64,000 nucleotides of DNA from Trichostrongylus colubriformis (Eukaryota > Nematoda > Chromadorea > Rhabditida > Trichostrongylidae). The position numbers and the translations under genes were made by a program. The notes beneath the pieces were generated by a model. It saw only the letters and a list, made by a program, of their open reading frames with translations, made no database searches and had not been told where the DNA came from. Of this stretch, positions 12,713-25,025 are shown in pieces. Location: NCBI GenBank assembly GCA_963978905.1, contig OZ022261.1, forward strand, positions 11,533,992 to 11,597,991, read 5' to 3'. Every line of letters starts with the position of its first letter. Position 1 is the first letter of the stretch.

Positions 12713-12943
12713 TGTCGTCGACGACGGCCCCTGGTACAATCTGTAATCGTCAAACTCCTCCCTCTCTCGTTTAAAGAGGAGAAGTTGGACAATGCGGCCG
12801 AAGAGAGAACTTATTATGGACTGGTGTAGCTAACGGCTCGTCCTCACATTTCTCTTTCTCGTTCAGTAAATACTATCCTCTCACCGCACTAGTTGTTACC
12901 TCGCAAAAGGCCACTAAACCTTAGTCTTCGCACCCATCCTGCA
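12713..12943 (+). repeat. Left LTR
   Basis: Aligns along its length with 13994-14229. Shared blocks include TACAATCTGTAATCGTCAAA, AATACTATCCT and AGTCTTCGCACCCATCCTG. Many substitutions separate the two, so the insertion is old or assembled from different copies. Confidence 0.65.
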
Positions 12944-13549
12944 CATTTGGCTCTGTTGACATGCTTAGGAGCCAACCAAGTATCACTTGAGGAAAGTAAG
13001 CCCGTCTTCACGCCTAACTTTGGCGTTCGGGATAGGTTAGAAGGCGTTGCAGGTCAATTATGAACCATGCGAGTTTCGGTTTGGTGCATAAAAGGACGCT
13101 GGCATAGACAATTCTCATCCAAAAAAATGTACAGCCGCTCTGTTCTGGCTTGTAGCCAGAACCCGCGGTCACCTCCGCTCCATAGGGGGCGGGGCTAGGA
13201 TGCTCACATCGTTCAACGTGCTACCCGAGTAAGGGTTGACATTTCATTGCTGCTATAAGGATAAATATTATCCGCTGAACCACTAAACCATTGTACTAAA
13301 AAGAGAGATAATATCTCTCTCCATAAAAAGGCGCCACCCTTCCGCCTGTCACCACACGCTGTATCAACGCCAGACCTCCAATAGGCCATGGAAGACCTTG
13401 ACAACGTCCGAGGACTCGACGTCAATAGCGTCACTGACGAGTGCGCTTTAACTGCTCTCGATCTAGCAAATAGTTCATCGTCTGCAGTACTTGCAGACGA
13501 CGAACGATATTCTGATGGAGCGCACTAACGTACTTCTAGTCGGGATCGC

Positions 13550-13960
13550 ACCTAGGTCCAACTGCATCTTCGGTGCTGACGAAGAAAACCGGGACTCGCA
13601 CTTTTCTGGCCGTTGCCAGACACGCAGACCCTACTTCTAAAACGGTCAAGGATCCAAGCTCAATATGTGCTTGAAGTGCTTGAAACCGTCCCATGGGAAC
13701 GACTGTGTGGTGACATGGGGTAGTTGTGGCCTCGGTCACAACCAGCTGCTCTGTCACAAAGGTCGTGCGCCCCATGTTCAAGAAGCCTCGTCACCAGAAG
13801 CCGTCTTCATTGTCAACAAGCTGCACCCAGTTGAACCATGCTCAACTTCATCAAGTCGCACTCACAACGAGCCGTCCATAACTTCATCAAGCCACACAAC
13901 GAGCGGTTCTTTTCGCGCCAATCCTAAGTCCACTAACGACCAGCACAAGAAGCGCAGATA
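13550..13960 (+). pseudogene. gag zinc-knuckle fragment
   Basis: The plus frame around 13665-13760 contains a CCHC-like pattern beginning MCLKCLKPSHGNDC followed by GSCGLGHNQLLCHK, matching the gag nucleic-acid-binding knuckles of LTR retroelements. An in-frame stop lies just upstream, and the frame runs into Ser/Thr-rich sequence before stopping at 14025. No intact gag remains. Confidence 0.55.
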
Positions 13961-13993
13961 TTTTTATGTGATATTAATTTGTGTCGGCGAAGG

Positions 13994-14229
13994 TGTCGTC
14001 GACGGCGATCCCTGCTACAATCTGTAATCGTCAAACTCCTCTCTCCCTCGTTTGAGGTGGAATAGTTGTGCAATGCGGCTGAAAAGAGCCTTTTAACTGG
14101 ACTGGTGAAGGGAACGGCTCGCTCTCTTCACATTTTTTCCCTCGCCTAATGAATACTATCCTGAATTACCGCACTTATTGTTATCTCGCATAGGGCCACC
14201 AAACCCTAGTCTTCGCACCCATCCTGTCA
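13994..14229 (+). repeat. Right LTR
   Basis: Direct partner of 12713-12943, starting TGTCGTCGACGG and ending CCTGTCA. It could also serve as the left LTR of the gag-like debris to its right (14.8-15.4 kb), which would explain the missing target duplication, but this is speculation. Confidence 0.65.
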
Positions 14230-17200
14230 TCGTTCCGATGACCTCTTCCCCGCCACCCCGCCTCCAGGTCTTCGAGGCGGGGATCTCCCTTCAATTGGCA
14301 CTCTCGACATACTACCAGCAATGAATCGGTTTGGCTGTAATCGCTCTCTCACAACACACCCACTGAACCACCCTACACATTTTGGTGCATCAGCTAAAAA
14401 GTAAATTCTTTTTCTCATTCCTTTCTTCTCCTCGTACTTCCTCAGTGTGTCTGAGAGTCAAATCTTGGACCTCTAGAGAAGTAACTGCTCGTAACAAGAG
14501 CACATTTTCGAAGCGGAATTTCCCACCGCGAGATCAAATCAGATCGTTCCCTCCTGAATTCAAGGAGCGATCGTTCCCTCCTGAATTCAAGGAGAAGAGA
14601 GGAAGTGCTTCCCGTATTCAATACTTGGGGCCAACTCTTTCGCAAAGAAAGCGAATAACCTCCATTTAGGAGAAGGAAGGAAAAGTTCCCGTATCCACTA
14701 CTCGGAACCACTTTTTTTTTTACAAAAAAAAACAAACGACTCTCACACTGAACAGAAAGCCTCCGTAAAAAGGATCCAAAGGCTAGAAATCTTGCAAAAG
14801 TCGAAACGAAAAAAAAATCAGTGAGAGATGACTCTTCATTTTTACAGGACACCCATTGTGCTGAGCGCAGTGACACTAAAAACCCATTAGCCCGTTACAA
14901 GGGTTATACCGCTGCAGTAGAATACACGACCGCAGACGAGGAAAATTACGATAAATGTCGTTCCACTGTGGCGCTCTTGGAAAGCGGAATCATACAAATC
15001 AGGAGGGCAGAGAGAACTTCAAAAATTATACAACGAGATCAAAAGCGAGTACAGAAATGCCAAAAATAAGTCGGAGAAAAGAGATATAATGGTTGAAATT
15101 GAGCAAATCGAAGAAGAATCTCAGTGACAACAAGCAATAGCAGATGCAAGTGATTTGATATTTATGCTTACAGCCAGATTAGACGAGACAAGATGCGCGT
15201 ATAGCAGAATAGGCTTAAAACTCGGTTACACACTCAAACGTCCAACAGAACAGAACAAACACCGCTCGTATCGGAGTTCCAAAATGGTCAAGAGGAAGAT
15301 TCCGAGCATCAAGCACGATCTACAACACAATGGAAGAATGAGGAGAATCATTCGTTAGGATCTCCTAGGTCAGTTTGTCTTCTTCACCCATCACCCGCAA
15401 AGTCGCGAATCACAAATTTGGATTGGCGGTTCACAGAAAATTAGGGCAGCTCAGAACAGTCCATTCTTACCACACGCCTATGGGCCATTCGCTTATGACC
15501 TCGGCTAGATTAGTGCACGTATTAATTCACCCTCGTACTATATATTTTATGCAGTGCCTATTGTGTTCAAAATAAATCATTTCCGTGTTATTTTTCATAT
15601 GCAATATATTCACATATCGCAACAAAACCACCGAAAAAGGCTCTGTACGCATTCATTCTCATGTCATTTTGTTTTTCTACTAAATTGCTTAACCCATAGA
15701 AGCCTTAAATTCCGCTGTCATTTAATTCTTTTTCGTGTATATATCAATCATATCAGTTTCAATGTGTGTCACTCCAACTCGTAAAGTAAATATGTTCTCT
15801 TTACCCCATGGCAATACCGTGTGTTACTATCTACCGTATAACATACAACAACGCTCGAGGACAAGCTATCTTTTCATGGTGTAAGTGGTCGGCTCATGGC
15901 TCGTTTTCTCAGTTTACCACTTGAATAATATCCGCGGACACTCTCGGTTTCTCGGCTGAATATGTATGATGATCCTCTCAAAAAATTAGTTGCGATGAAT
16001 GACTATTCTGCCACGAGCAGAGACGTTATTATGTAGTGAATCTCAGACTTAGAAGCTTCGTTTTTATCACTGCCTATCATTCTTCGATCATCCCTATCTG
16101 CCTCTAAAGGGATACTAACTCTTGAAACTATAACGCCACTTAGAGCTCGAGGACGAGCTCACTGTAAAAAATTGAGATGTCAGTTTTTCGGCACTATCAA
16201 TCCACGATGCTCGTCACTATCAATCCTCGCCGCAGCAGATGAAGTGGCGCAACCTCGATCTGAGAGCCAAACTACTTGCGCGTGTACTGCCCTCTCGTCT
16301 TGCCTTCGGTTCATATTATGTCTATTACCACAATTTCCCCTTGCCTTGTCCCTCTCATGCGAATTATATAACTAATAAATATAGCCTTTATTTCCCGTAC
16401 TATCCCAATACACAATATACCGCTACACAACTCATTATCAGGTCTCATCATCCTGTTATATGATATATGGGGTGACTGGTTTTTATACCGCTACCTCATG
16501 TCACTAGTGAACAACATTTTGCAGCGCAGAGCGCAAGGCAAGAAACTGCAAGGTAGAGAAATCGTGCAGCAGCGCCGTGTTGCAAGGAGAATGAACCGTT
16601 TTAAATACCTTATGGAGGAGACTCAGGGATTCCTTCGCACGGTTGCCATCACCACATGCTGACGCACGATGTCGATTCATGACGGAGAAGGTTTTGGGCG
16701 TGATGGGAGTCCACGTATCGCGTCGAGGACTATTGATCAACCGGCCCTTTCAAGGACCACCATTGAAAACAAGTACACAACTGAAATTGTTGGCCGAAAA
16801 ATGTTCTATAGTATCCGTAAGAAAGAGGCAATACTAGACGAATATTTGTGAACTACTTGTTTCATTGCTTTGCATCATTTTGATCAGGAGTTTGCTTCTT
16901 TCTTCCTATTAATTGCGTCTCCCCATTTTTAACCATATGGCAAGTGCTGCTCACAGCCATCATATTGTTTTTGGCTAGCAACAAAACGTTTACCCTAGAT
17001 TCAGACGCGGTCAAAAATATATGCGCTTTTGGATTCTAACCAAACTACCATAACTTTGGTCGACATTTGTATTTTTTATTCTATTCTTTTTTATCTTTTA
17101 AAGGTAGTTGGTTCCCAATAAAGCAAAGCTTATCAAAAGAGTGGGGTGCGGGGTGAAGGGTGAATATTTCTGCAACTGAAACTGTGAGAACGATGAACTA

Positions 17201-18081
17201 CGTGCCTCTGTGCTGTAAAGTGCAGTCATGATTCCAAACGACGGGTAACAAAGTCCCAGCCTATCCCGTGTCTTTTTCTGCACACCTGTTCGCTTCGACG
17301 AGTTATGTGCTTTCCATTGCTCTTTTTTGAAAGGTTCGCTCATTTACTGAATGAACTACTCAATTTTCACCCTGCGCCCTAACCACCTGATATACTTCGC
17401 TTCAATGAGTATCAGTTGCCTCCAAAACACGACCAAATGATTGAAAGTGTAAACGTCGACCAAGTTAATGTTAGAATCCAAAACCGCATATATTTTCGAC
17501 CGCTACTTTATATCCACGGAAGCACAACAACAGTCGAAACATGAACTCGAAAACAGTAAGCCATCAACCCTAAAGTGTTCAAAATGAGGTTTGCAGCAAC
17601 CATCAAGGGAATACCAGGTGCTTTCCTGTTAGATGGCGGGGGCATTACACAGTGTTGAACACGTACGCATCATTGACGTGGTTGAACGATGAAACATGGT
17701 AGGCTGAAATTCATTCCAGAATTCCTCCACCCTCTCATCAGGATAGCACCAACTATTAAATTATTCGGCGTATACAATTAATGAAATGTATTGCACATCC
17801 TCCATAACAAAAAATATCTAAAACTTACCTGTGAACACCATCATGACAACGTACAACTACAGACTTGCACAGGTAAACAGCGAAAATACTTCTAGGATAT
17901 CGTTGATGATACCCCATTGGGACTTCGAATATCTGCTCTTTCTAATCTTTTCTACATAGTCAGCCATCTCAATCCCATCCACCCTAATTAGGTGCCTCAG
18001 AGGTCATCACACTGCTTACATAGTTCCATCAACCGAGCAACGATCCGTTAAGTGAAAGATTAGTTAGCTATTATTATACTA
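14230..18081. other. Decayed repeat-rich spacer
   Basis: At about 14543-14596 a 27-base unit containing TTCCCTCCTGAATTCAAGGA is duplicated in tandem. At 14821-15356 the plus frames are charged and coiled-coil-like (for example RAERTSKIIQRDQKRVQKC and ADASDLIFMLTARLDETRC), resembling the N-terminal gag of BEL/Pao elements but frameshifted. From 15.4 to 18.08 kb no exon or classifiable repeat was recognised. Confidence 0.4.
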
Positions 18082-18142
18082 TTAAGTTGACCGAAAAGTA
18101 ATGAGACAAATGTCGTAGTACAGTGATTCGTCAGTAACTTTC

Positions 18143-18796
18143 TTACAAATCAGTACACTTACCATAATATTCGCCATTGTGTTCCTTCACATATTGCCAT
18201 CTTTGCGGTAGAGATCTGATTCCACTGGCAAAGAAACGCGGAGACTTCGACTTCAAGAAGTTGTTGACAGCTATTTTGACGTCCTCCCGATTGGTGAATT
18301 TTTTTTCCAGCAAAAGAGGCTTGAAGAGAACGAAATATATGGAAGTCTGTGGGGCGAGGTCTGGTGAGTACGATGGATGGAGTACAAGTTCGACCTCCAG
18401 CTCTTTAAGTTTATTCTGGGTTCTTTTCGACGTGTGTGGCCTGGCGTTATCCATGAGGAGTAGAATTTTGCCTCTCCCACGACGGCGACTACGCAGAATT
18501 TCAGCTACTTTTTCCAGCTGGACACAAAATCTTCCAGAGTCGACCATGGACCCAGTTGGAAGCAGTTCCCAAAATACCGGGTCTTTAATATCCCACAGAA
18601 AGAGCAACTCCTTCTTGTCATGAGCGGGGTGTTTCGGCTGCGGTTTCGGCTGTTCGTCGAAGTTGACCCAACGTTTTTGGCGCGCAGTGTTATCGTAGAC
18701 ACAAAACTTCGCATCCATGGTAACGATGGAGTCCATCCAGGAAAGCGCGCGATGACGGCTGAGCAGAGAAATGCGACCTACCTTCGTGCCCGGCAT
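18143..18796 (-). pseudogene. mariner transposase, C-terminal two thirds
   Basis: A 217-codon open frame covers the catalytic core. LLSRHRALSWMDSIVTMDAK carries the first Asp region, LLLMDNARPHT the second Asp, and HPSYSPDLAP the third-Asp region. In DD34D mariners the third Asp lies 35 residues after the second, usually in an SDY or TDY motif; here that position is Thr (APQTSIYF), so the catalytic triad is incomplete. The N-terminal DNA-binding half lies beyond the retroelement insertion. Long and open, but predicted inactive. Confidence 0.85.
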
Positions 18797-18876
18797 TGTA
18801 TTTGCACATAATTACTCACAAGCTTCCGTGTGACGCCGTACATATGGAAGACCCTTCTAATTTCAAGCTCAAACCC

Positions 18877-19293
18877 ATTATAAGCAGTGTAGGTGGCCCT
18901 ACGGATAGGATTTCATGGTTCTTAAACCTTACCCTAGTGCAATTCTAAAATCTATTGCGCAGATCACGGTGTTACTCGATGAATGTCTCAAATGTAACAC
19001 ATTCCGTTGGTGTGGAGAATATTTTAAACAAGAGAGAGGACGAGCTATGGGACAACGTTTAGCTTCCGCTTTGGCGGTTGCATTTATGTCAAAGGTTGAA
19101 AAGCCAGTAATTGAACGAAAGCCAGTTCACTACTGCCGGTACATCAATGATTGTTTCATTGCATGTTCCACTCAGTTTGAGATGGACACGTGTTTTGGAC
19201 TACTAAACAACCAGTTTGAACACATAAAGTTCACACGTGAGAAGCCGACGGAGAATTGGCTCGTCTTTCTCAATGTCCATATACAATTTTCTT
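18877..19293 (+). pseudogene. Penelope-like reverse transcriptase fragment
   Basis: KLKPIISSVGGPTDRISWFL opens the fragment in one frame. After a frameshift the 18915 frame gives FKQERGRAMGQRLASALAVA and then HYCRYINDCFIACST. The last corresponds to the catalytic YIDD box, but the first Asp is Asn (codon AAT), which should abolish polymerisation. The frame ends at a stop at 19293-19295. No other catalytic block is preserved upstream. Confidence 0.75.
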
Positions 19294-19693
19294 AAGGTGT
19301 TCAAAAAACTAGGTGGTATTGGAAACCTAACAACAAGAACATCGTCAATTGCAGTTTGGCGCACCCATCCAGCACCAAGAATGCCATTATCAAAAACATG
19401 TTCAGGACTGCTAGCGCAGTCTCATCCGGAGGCGCATACCGAACTGAGTCAATTACACTAACTCATAGTATCGCGCAAGAAAATGGCTATTCACAATGTG
19501 GGAAACCGGCGTGGCATAGACGACGAGCTAGAAAGGAGTTTGCATAGGAGGAAGAGCGAGCGAAGATACCTTTTTGCGTCCCTTTAATTTCGGATGAGAT
19601 GAGCGCGGCCATCCGCGCTTGTATCCGGAAAGCGGATCTCCAGGACGATGTACGAGTCGTTGAAATACCTCCAAAAAATATAAAGCGACTTTA

Positions 19694-20110
19694 GTGCGGA
19701 ATCGTCTCTATGACCGACTCTGCCAAATCCCTTCCTGCATAATCTGCCCTCACGGAAAGTTAGGCGACTGCATGATTTCAGGAGTGGTATACTTGATCAC
19801 TTGCAAACAGTGTAGGGAGGAATATGTGGGAGAGACAGGTCGACTGCTCTGTATAAAAGCTCGGGAACACCTCGATGGAGTTAAGAAGTCTAGAATATCC
19901 ACTCCTTTGGGTGAGCACAGGGTCCAACACCATGGCAATGCTGACGTCGAAGTTGAGATCACAATTCTAGCAGGTGAACAGGAGATCTCAGCTCGCAAAA
20001 CTCTTGAAGCATTGTGGATCGCGGCAAAGGACCCTAAGATCAATAGGAAAGACGAACGCGTGGCGATTACTAGAGGGTTGGCACCGTTTGCAGACTCGTG
20101 TAGCCTTTGA
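19694..20110 (+). pseudogene. Penelope-like GIY-YIG endonuclease domain
   Basis: A 138-codon open frame. CIICPHGKLGDC is followed by GVVYLITCKQCREEYVGETG, matching the GIY...YIG core with the extra Cys residues seen in Penelope-like elements. A downstream Arg (AREHLD) and the EISARKTLEALWI helix, containing a conserved-type Glu, follow. The domain is intact for its length and ends SCSL, stop. It belongs to the element whose reverse transcriptase lies just upstream and would nick target DNA if expressed, but it is cut off from an active polymerase. Confidence 0.8.
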
Positions 20111-20448
20111 CCTACGCGGTCGAACCCCCGCGGGGGCGCCGAGGCGGGGGTCCGATGTTGGGACCCTAAAATCAATGACTACGAGGTGATGAGGCGCGGG
20201 GTCCGGTTTAATCAATGAAAGGAGGGCGACGGGCGGCTATGAGCACGGATTGATCACCGTTGGTATAGTTGTTAGGAGTATTATCCCTGAGGGGGGGGGA
20301 GGGGAAGGGTTTCCATAGGAAACCTGACCTGACCTCAACCTTGCGAGCTTTAAAATCACATATATAAACACCACCGCAGAAATCCTAGCTAAAGGTGCCA
20401 ACTTACAGCTCCACATCATCAAAAGGTCAGGGGGTTTCACTATATCTC

Positions 20449-21012
20449 TTAGGGTTTATTAGCCTTTAGTTTTCTTTTGTAACTCGAAAGCGGGTATTCG
20501 CCGTTTCGTATCACTGATATGTTTTGGCTCATTGCAGACTCTGAAGAAAGCGATCCTGTCGTAACGTTGGTCGAATAAACAATAGCAATCTCGGAGGCTC
20601 GACGAAACGTCATACTGATTGTCAGAGGAGTGCACACTTCAACACGCTTCTTCTGGTCGCAAGAGCTGAGAGCGTGCGGAAGAACTCGAGGCAACTTTGC
20701 CACTTTACCTGACGCACGAAGAACATTGTGTACCGTGGATTGAGAAGCACCTGAGGAGGCCGCAAGTTCACGCACTGTAATGTCAGGTCGTTCCTCACAG
20801 ATGGCAAGTATGCGCTGATTCTTTCGCGTCGGTGGACGCCCTGAACGACTACAGTCTTCAAGACATTTCTCTCCTTCGTCGAACTTACTGTATCATCTGA
20901 GGTGCTTGATCCTTCATTTCTTCCAGCAAGAGGCGATGGGCCTCATCCGCGGATTTGCCGGAACGGTAGTGTAGAAGGAGAACTGCCCGATATAGCGCTT
21001 TTTCTCATCCAT
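20449..21012 (-). pseudogene. mariner transposase, N-terminal part
   Basis: The ATG at 21012 (MDEKKRYI) begins a frameshifted reading that includes SGKSADEAHRLLLEEMKDQA and then ITVRELAASSGASQSTVHNV, a mariner helix-turn-helix region. The match ends near 20640, after which the sequence no longer follows the expected transposase up to the retroelement boundary. The remaining core is at 18143-18796. Confidence 0.7.
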
Positions 21013-21191
21013 CTTTGACACGTTTGTGAAGGATTAAGACAGTTGGACCATATGCCCATGGTGGCGTATATGTACGGGTCTTGAAACACTAAATTCCAGA
21101 GTTTTGTCCTCTCACTACTTTGACGTTCAAAGATACTTACTGTTGAATCTCACCACTGCATTTGTCTCATCACTTTCCGGACAACCTAATA

Positions 21192-24100
21192 TATTATTGG
21201 GTGTATTTATCACGCAAAGGCGAAAAATTCGAACAAAAGAATATATAAATACATTTTTGGTATATGACACCCATACAGCTTTATTAGTTACATGTCTGGA
21301 CAATCGCCTGTAGTTTATTTCAATTTCAGCTCGAGTATTGAATTTGGTCTGGAGTCTCTCGAAGGCTTCGGATGCTCCGAAAGGTCACCTTTTGTGATCA
21401 AAACCGCTAAATGGTAGGCACAGCATGCTTCATATGCCGAGCAGACATTTCCTCTTAATAATCTGGGTTGTTGTCGTAAAGTACATACTGCAAAGGAGAA
21501 ACTCCACCATCAGCCATCTGATTCCTTTCCGATCCATGGGTGCACTTATACATTTAAAAATTTCAGATGTAGCTGAAGATATTTAAAAACTCAACCTCTA
21601 GTCTTAAACGGTCCACGTAGCTCTAGAGTTATGATATCACCAGTATTTTACCTCTCCGTGCAAGATGTGAGAACAGCATTCCTCAAAAATTGAGAGCTTA
21701 AGCTGATTTTCTCGAGATTTGTTTTATTTATCTCGTCTGCTCAAATTGTGCTCCAACTTAGCATGCGAACTTACGGAACTATGTAAGCCATGATGACTCA
21801 AAACTCAAACAGAGTTTTCGCGCCCAATTAAAGTTGAATAGTGAAGCTACTTCAATTAATTACCTTTAATCGATTAATTGCTACATTAATCACATGAAGA
21901 TCATTTTACTTCCACCGTCAATTACTTTTCCTAGAATACTTTTGAACGTGGCAAGATTTACAAGGCCAGCCATGTACTTGGACTCAAAAATCCTTCTTGC
22001 TGAATGATCCTAAGGGCAACTGTATTTGCTTACTCTTACTGCAATGCAGGCTCACGTATGCATTAGTGTTCGTATACACTAGAAAATATTCTAGTTTAGT
22101 GCCGCTAGATTTGCAGAAATAGCCATTTAGTTCATCTGAGCAGAGAGTTTTCTTTTACAGCCGCGCTAGTGATGTTTATGCAGTTAAGGATTCTTTTTCA
22201 GTGGAAGTGCAACATGGGTGTAGGGCTTGCAGGGAAACGGGACACCCTACTCCGTGGTAGCAGTTGAAATTTTTCCGTAAGAAAAAGCCGAGGCCTTGCC
22301 CTGTGAGGGAATTCATGAGGAAAACGCATAATGCCAAGCACTTCCCGAGCTCCCTGAAACCTCATCACTGGTTAGCAAGTTGTGTAAAGCATCACCGTGA
22401 GGTGATTGTAGGGATATGATTCACTGAGCAGCTGGGGATTTGGACGTCTCTACAAAATCCGAAAGAAAGCTGAGCTGCTCCCCTGTAAAACTATTGGCCC
22501 CCATCCAGCGAGCGAATTTGGCGCCAGGGAAGATGGATGTTACGAGCCTCCTTCTTCTATTCCCATTCCCTATCCTCAAGCGGCATTTTGGGGTACTGCA
22601 AACTGGAGCCACTACCCCATTCACAACCAGACCTGGATATTGTATACTTGCTGAAGTCAGCTTCATGTCTTTACGAAGACAGGAAGCCAGGACAGCCAAC
22701 ACCAACACAACACGAAGTGAAAGGGGAAGATCAGACGAAATGTGAAAAGGATAAAAAAGAATAAAATTTTTGGCGTTAATCAATCCCTTTCTGGGATGCG
22801 CTGCACATTCTAGTTCCATTCAGAATCGTGGTGGCTGGTGAATGTGATGTGGCCTATACAATGGCTTGCGGTGGCCAGCCGATGTACAAGTCAGTGCTTT
22901 TATCCTCCCAGACGAGTCTGGTACCTATTTGCCGACCCCGGAGGGATGGAAAGCTTGGTTGGGCTGGGCGGGCGTTGATGCGGGATTTGATGCCCGCACC
23001 ATGAGAGTGGTGAGTGCGCCACCTGACTACACCACCTCCGCCCGTGAAATGTGAAAAAAGTAGTGAATATGACGGTAAAGATTATCAGTAACACATTGAA
23101 GAGAAAACGGAAGTAAATGGTCAGAAACCCGAGAAATAGGATCCAATTCCCACCACTGACTCTCGATGCGGACGACCATTCCGTCAAGAGGCGTGTAGTC
23201 CGGACCAGTCTTCCACTGGCATGTAGTCAAGCAATCAATGGGTAAAAACAGGGTGGAACCAAAGCAATACCTTAGAAGGCTATTTAGTGAAGGGTACGAC
23301 ATTCCTATTTACGAAAGCGCGCCGCGATCGTTCCGACCCTGCCGCAGCTCCTTGGCCCCTCCCATCCCAGCCAATCAGGGATGCTCGTCGCTTATCCTGA
23401 ATGGCCACGGTGACCGGGGAGCCTTTCCTTGTGAGAGAAGAAGATAAAATACATCCAGTCACCTTTGCTCTAGCTCTAGCTGTCAGCCTGAATCTGAGAT
23501 TAGAGCACGTGTGCTCTGTGAAACTGGAAGCAACCACTGCCTCAGAAGGTCTTGAGATGATGTCTAATTTCTACCGGCTTTCTAAACTTTAGGAAAAGCA
23601 TAATTGCCGGCATCAGAACCATTGGAGTGCCCTTCTCCCCGCCCCTTCCCCAACTACATAAACACTCATACTAGAGTCCCAGTGTATATTTAGACACACG
23701 AATGTCGACCTCTCCCAAAGACCGGTGCGGCGACGCTTCGCGAATCGCCCGAGTTGTCTCAAAGTCGGCTGCTCTGACGGATAGCCATGCTGCGGCTCCC
23801 CCACTCCATCGGTCAAAACGGCAGTTTTTTTTTGCGTTCGGTATTCTGCAACTGGGATTTTGTCCCTGCTTCTACTTGTATGATTGCAATTCGCCGCGCG
23901 CCAATGAGCGTGGCTTAGTGACCTCACTGACCGCGCGCCCCAACCGACACCCCTGAAGCCCTAACTCGCACCATCCAGAGTTTGAAATTTTGAATCCATG
24001 CACATGGGGCATCAACTTGGGTTATCTGACGTGAAGCATGGCATGAATATGTGTGCGCGCTTCGAACAAATCAAAACTTGCGCCTGTAAGGCTGCGTTCA

Positions 24101-24776
24101 TACTCGGCGCTGACAGGGCGTGGCTGCGTTTACAGAAAGCGATAAAGTTAACACCGTGTGCGTTTTGTGGTCGTGTAAAACTATGTTACGACAGACGATA
24201 TGTTGGTGGCACATTTACAAAGATATATATATCCATATATATTCTGAACCACCGACTACATGTATATATTCGTAAATCAAGAGTTGCAACCCTCGTTGCG
24301 TGAAGTTGAGTATGGGAGAAACGACGGAAGTCATTCGAATGAAAGATTCAATTCACATACGCTTGCTACAGTGATCCTATCCGGAAACAGTCTGCTGCAA
24401 GCAGTGAACCGAGCGATCTTTTTCCTAGCACATGACCATATAGTTATCACCACAAGCACGCTAGCTGGGAGCTCCACTAACCATGTGCGTGATAGTAATG
24501 TAATTTTGTTATCATGTGACTTGATAGTAAAAGTTTTAACCTTGCTACATTTTTTGAAGAGTTCTGTCCCACCTACATTTTTTATAACGTCGTCAGTTCT
24601 AATTAAATCTTTTATCTCCATGAATAATAAACAGACTGTGACAGGAACAGAAATACCATGTCCACCCCACAATAACCAACAGTCTTTCTCATTGTCAGAT
24701 GTTGTCAACCGCGGTTTATCGTAAGATGTAGAAGTGCATCTACTGAGCAAATAATGACATACTTTCCTAAGGCGGC
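21192..24776. other. Spacer with decayed repeat coding fragments
   Basis: No intron-bearing gene was recognised. Frames on both strands at 22421-22819 and a plus frame at 22866-23054 (containing TPEGWKAWLGWAGVDAG) look like remnants of dispersed repeats. Sequence at about 23060-23200 partly resembles the AAAGGCAGTG MITE family. At about 24085-24180 lies a truncated GCGTTCATAC-family copy. Confidence 0.4.
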
Positions 24777-24783
24777 GTTCAGA

Positions 24784-25025
24784 GGGGTGTGTACCCTTAT
24801 GTCAGGATTTCGCACCGCGGCATGTCGCAAGCAAAGAAATGCGGACGAGCTAAAGGCGCCATGTTGTAGGGTCCCGAAGCGATTTCAAGTCAACTGCGTA
24901 TCGCGCCCCTAGCATTACCGTGTAATCGCTCTAGGACCCATCTACCGCGATGAGCACAGCTTGCACACAGTGCGTTGCACGTAGCTCGTCGTCGTGCGAA
25001 ATCCTGACATAAGGGCACACACCCC
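24784..25025. mobile_element. hAT-type MITE, about 242 bp
   Basis: The ends are a 32-base inverted repeat with one mismatch (outer part GGGGTGTGT, inner part TTATGTCAGGATTTCGCAC). It is flanked by GTTCAGAG directly repeated at 24777-24784 and 25026-25033, that is, 7 or 8 bases depending on where the G run is divided. An 8-base duplication and TIRs without coding sequence fit a hAT-derived MITE. A relative sharing CTAGCATTACCGTGTAAT lies at about 45050. It sits 170 bases beyond the stop of the channel gene. Confidence 0.75.

Larger units (their letters stand above)
12713..14229 (+). mobile_element. Short BEL/Pao-like LTR retrotransposon
   Basis: Two diverged direct repeats of about 235 bases (12713-12943 and 13994-14229) begin TGTCGTCGACG and end near CCATCCTG(T)CA, with the TG..CA boundaries expected of LTRs. 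The ~1.05 kb between them carries a zinc-knuckle gag fragment but no protease, reverse transcriptase or integrase. It is therefore an internally deleted copy. No matching target-site duplication flanks the pair. The BEL/Pao assignment rests only on the gag zinc-knuckle style. Confidence 0.6.
18860..20440 (+). mobile_element. Penelope-like retroelement, truncated and frameshifted
   Basis: The plus strand carries a reverse-transcriptase segment followed by a GIY-YIG endonuclease, the domain order diagnostic of Penelope-like elements. The frame shifts several times (near 18915, 19300 and 19550). Only the C-terminal part of the reverse transcriptase is present, so the copy is 5'-truncated. A GC-rich tail with a run of nine G follows the stop at 20110. 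Boundaries are approximate, set by where mariner transposase homology stops and resumes. Confidence 0.75.
18082..21189 (-). mobile_element. mariner element split by a Penelope-like insertion
   Basis: Left end TTAAGTTGACCGAAAAGT... and right end, read inverted, TTAGGTTGTCCGGAAAGT... form ~30-base TIRs (both continue into ATGAGACAAATG). Each end is flanked by TA (18080-18081 and 21190-21191), the mariner target duplication. Transposase sequence runs right to left: an N-terminal part at about 20450-21012 and a C-terminal part at 18143-18800. The ~1.6 kb between them is a Penelope-like retroelement, so mariner landed first and was then invaded. The mariner part alone is about 1.5 kb, a typical length. 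Confidence 0.88.
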
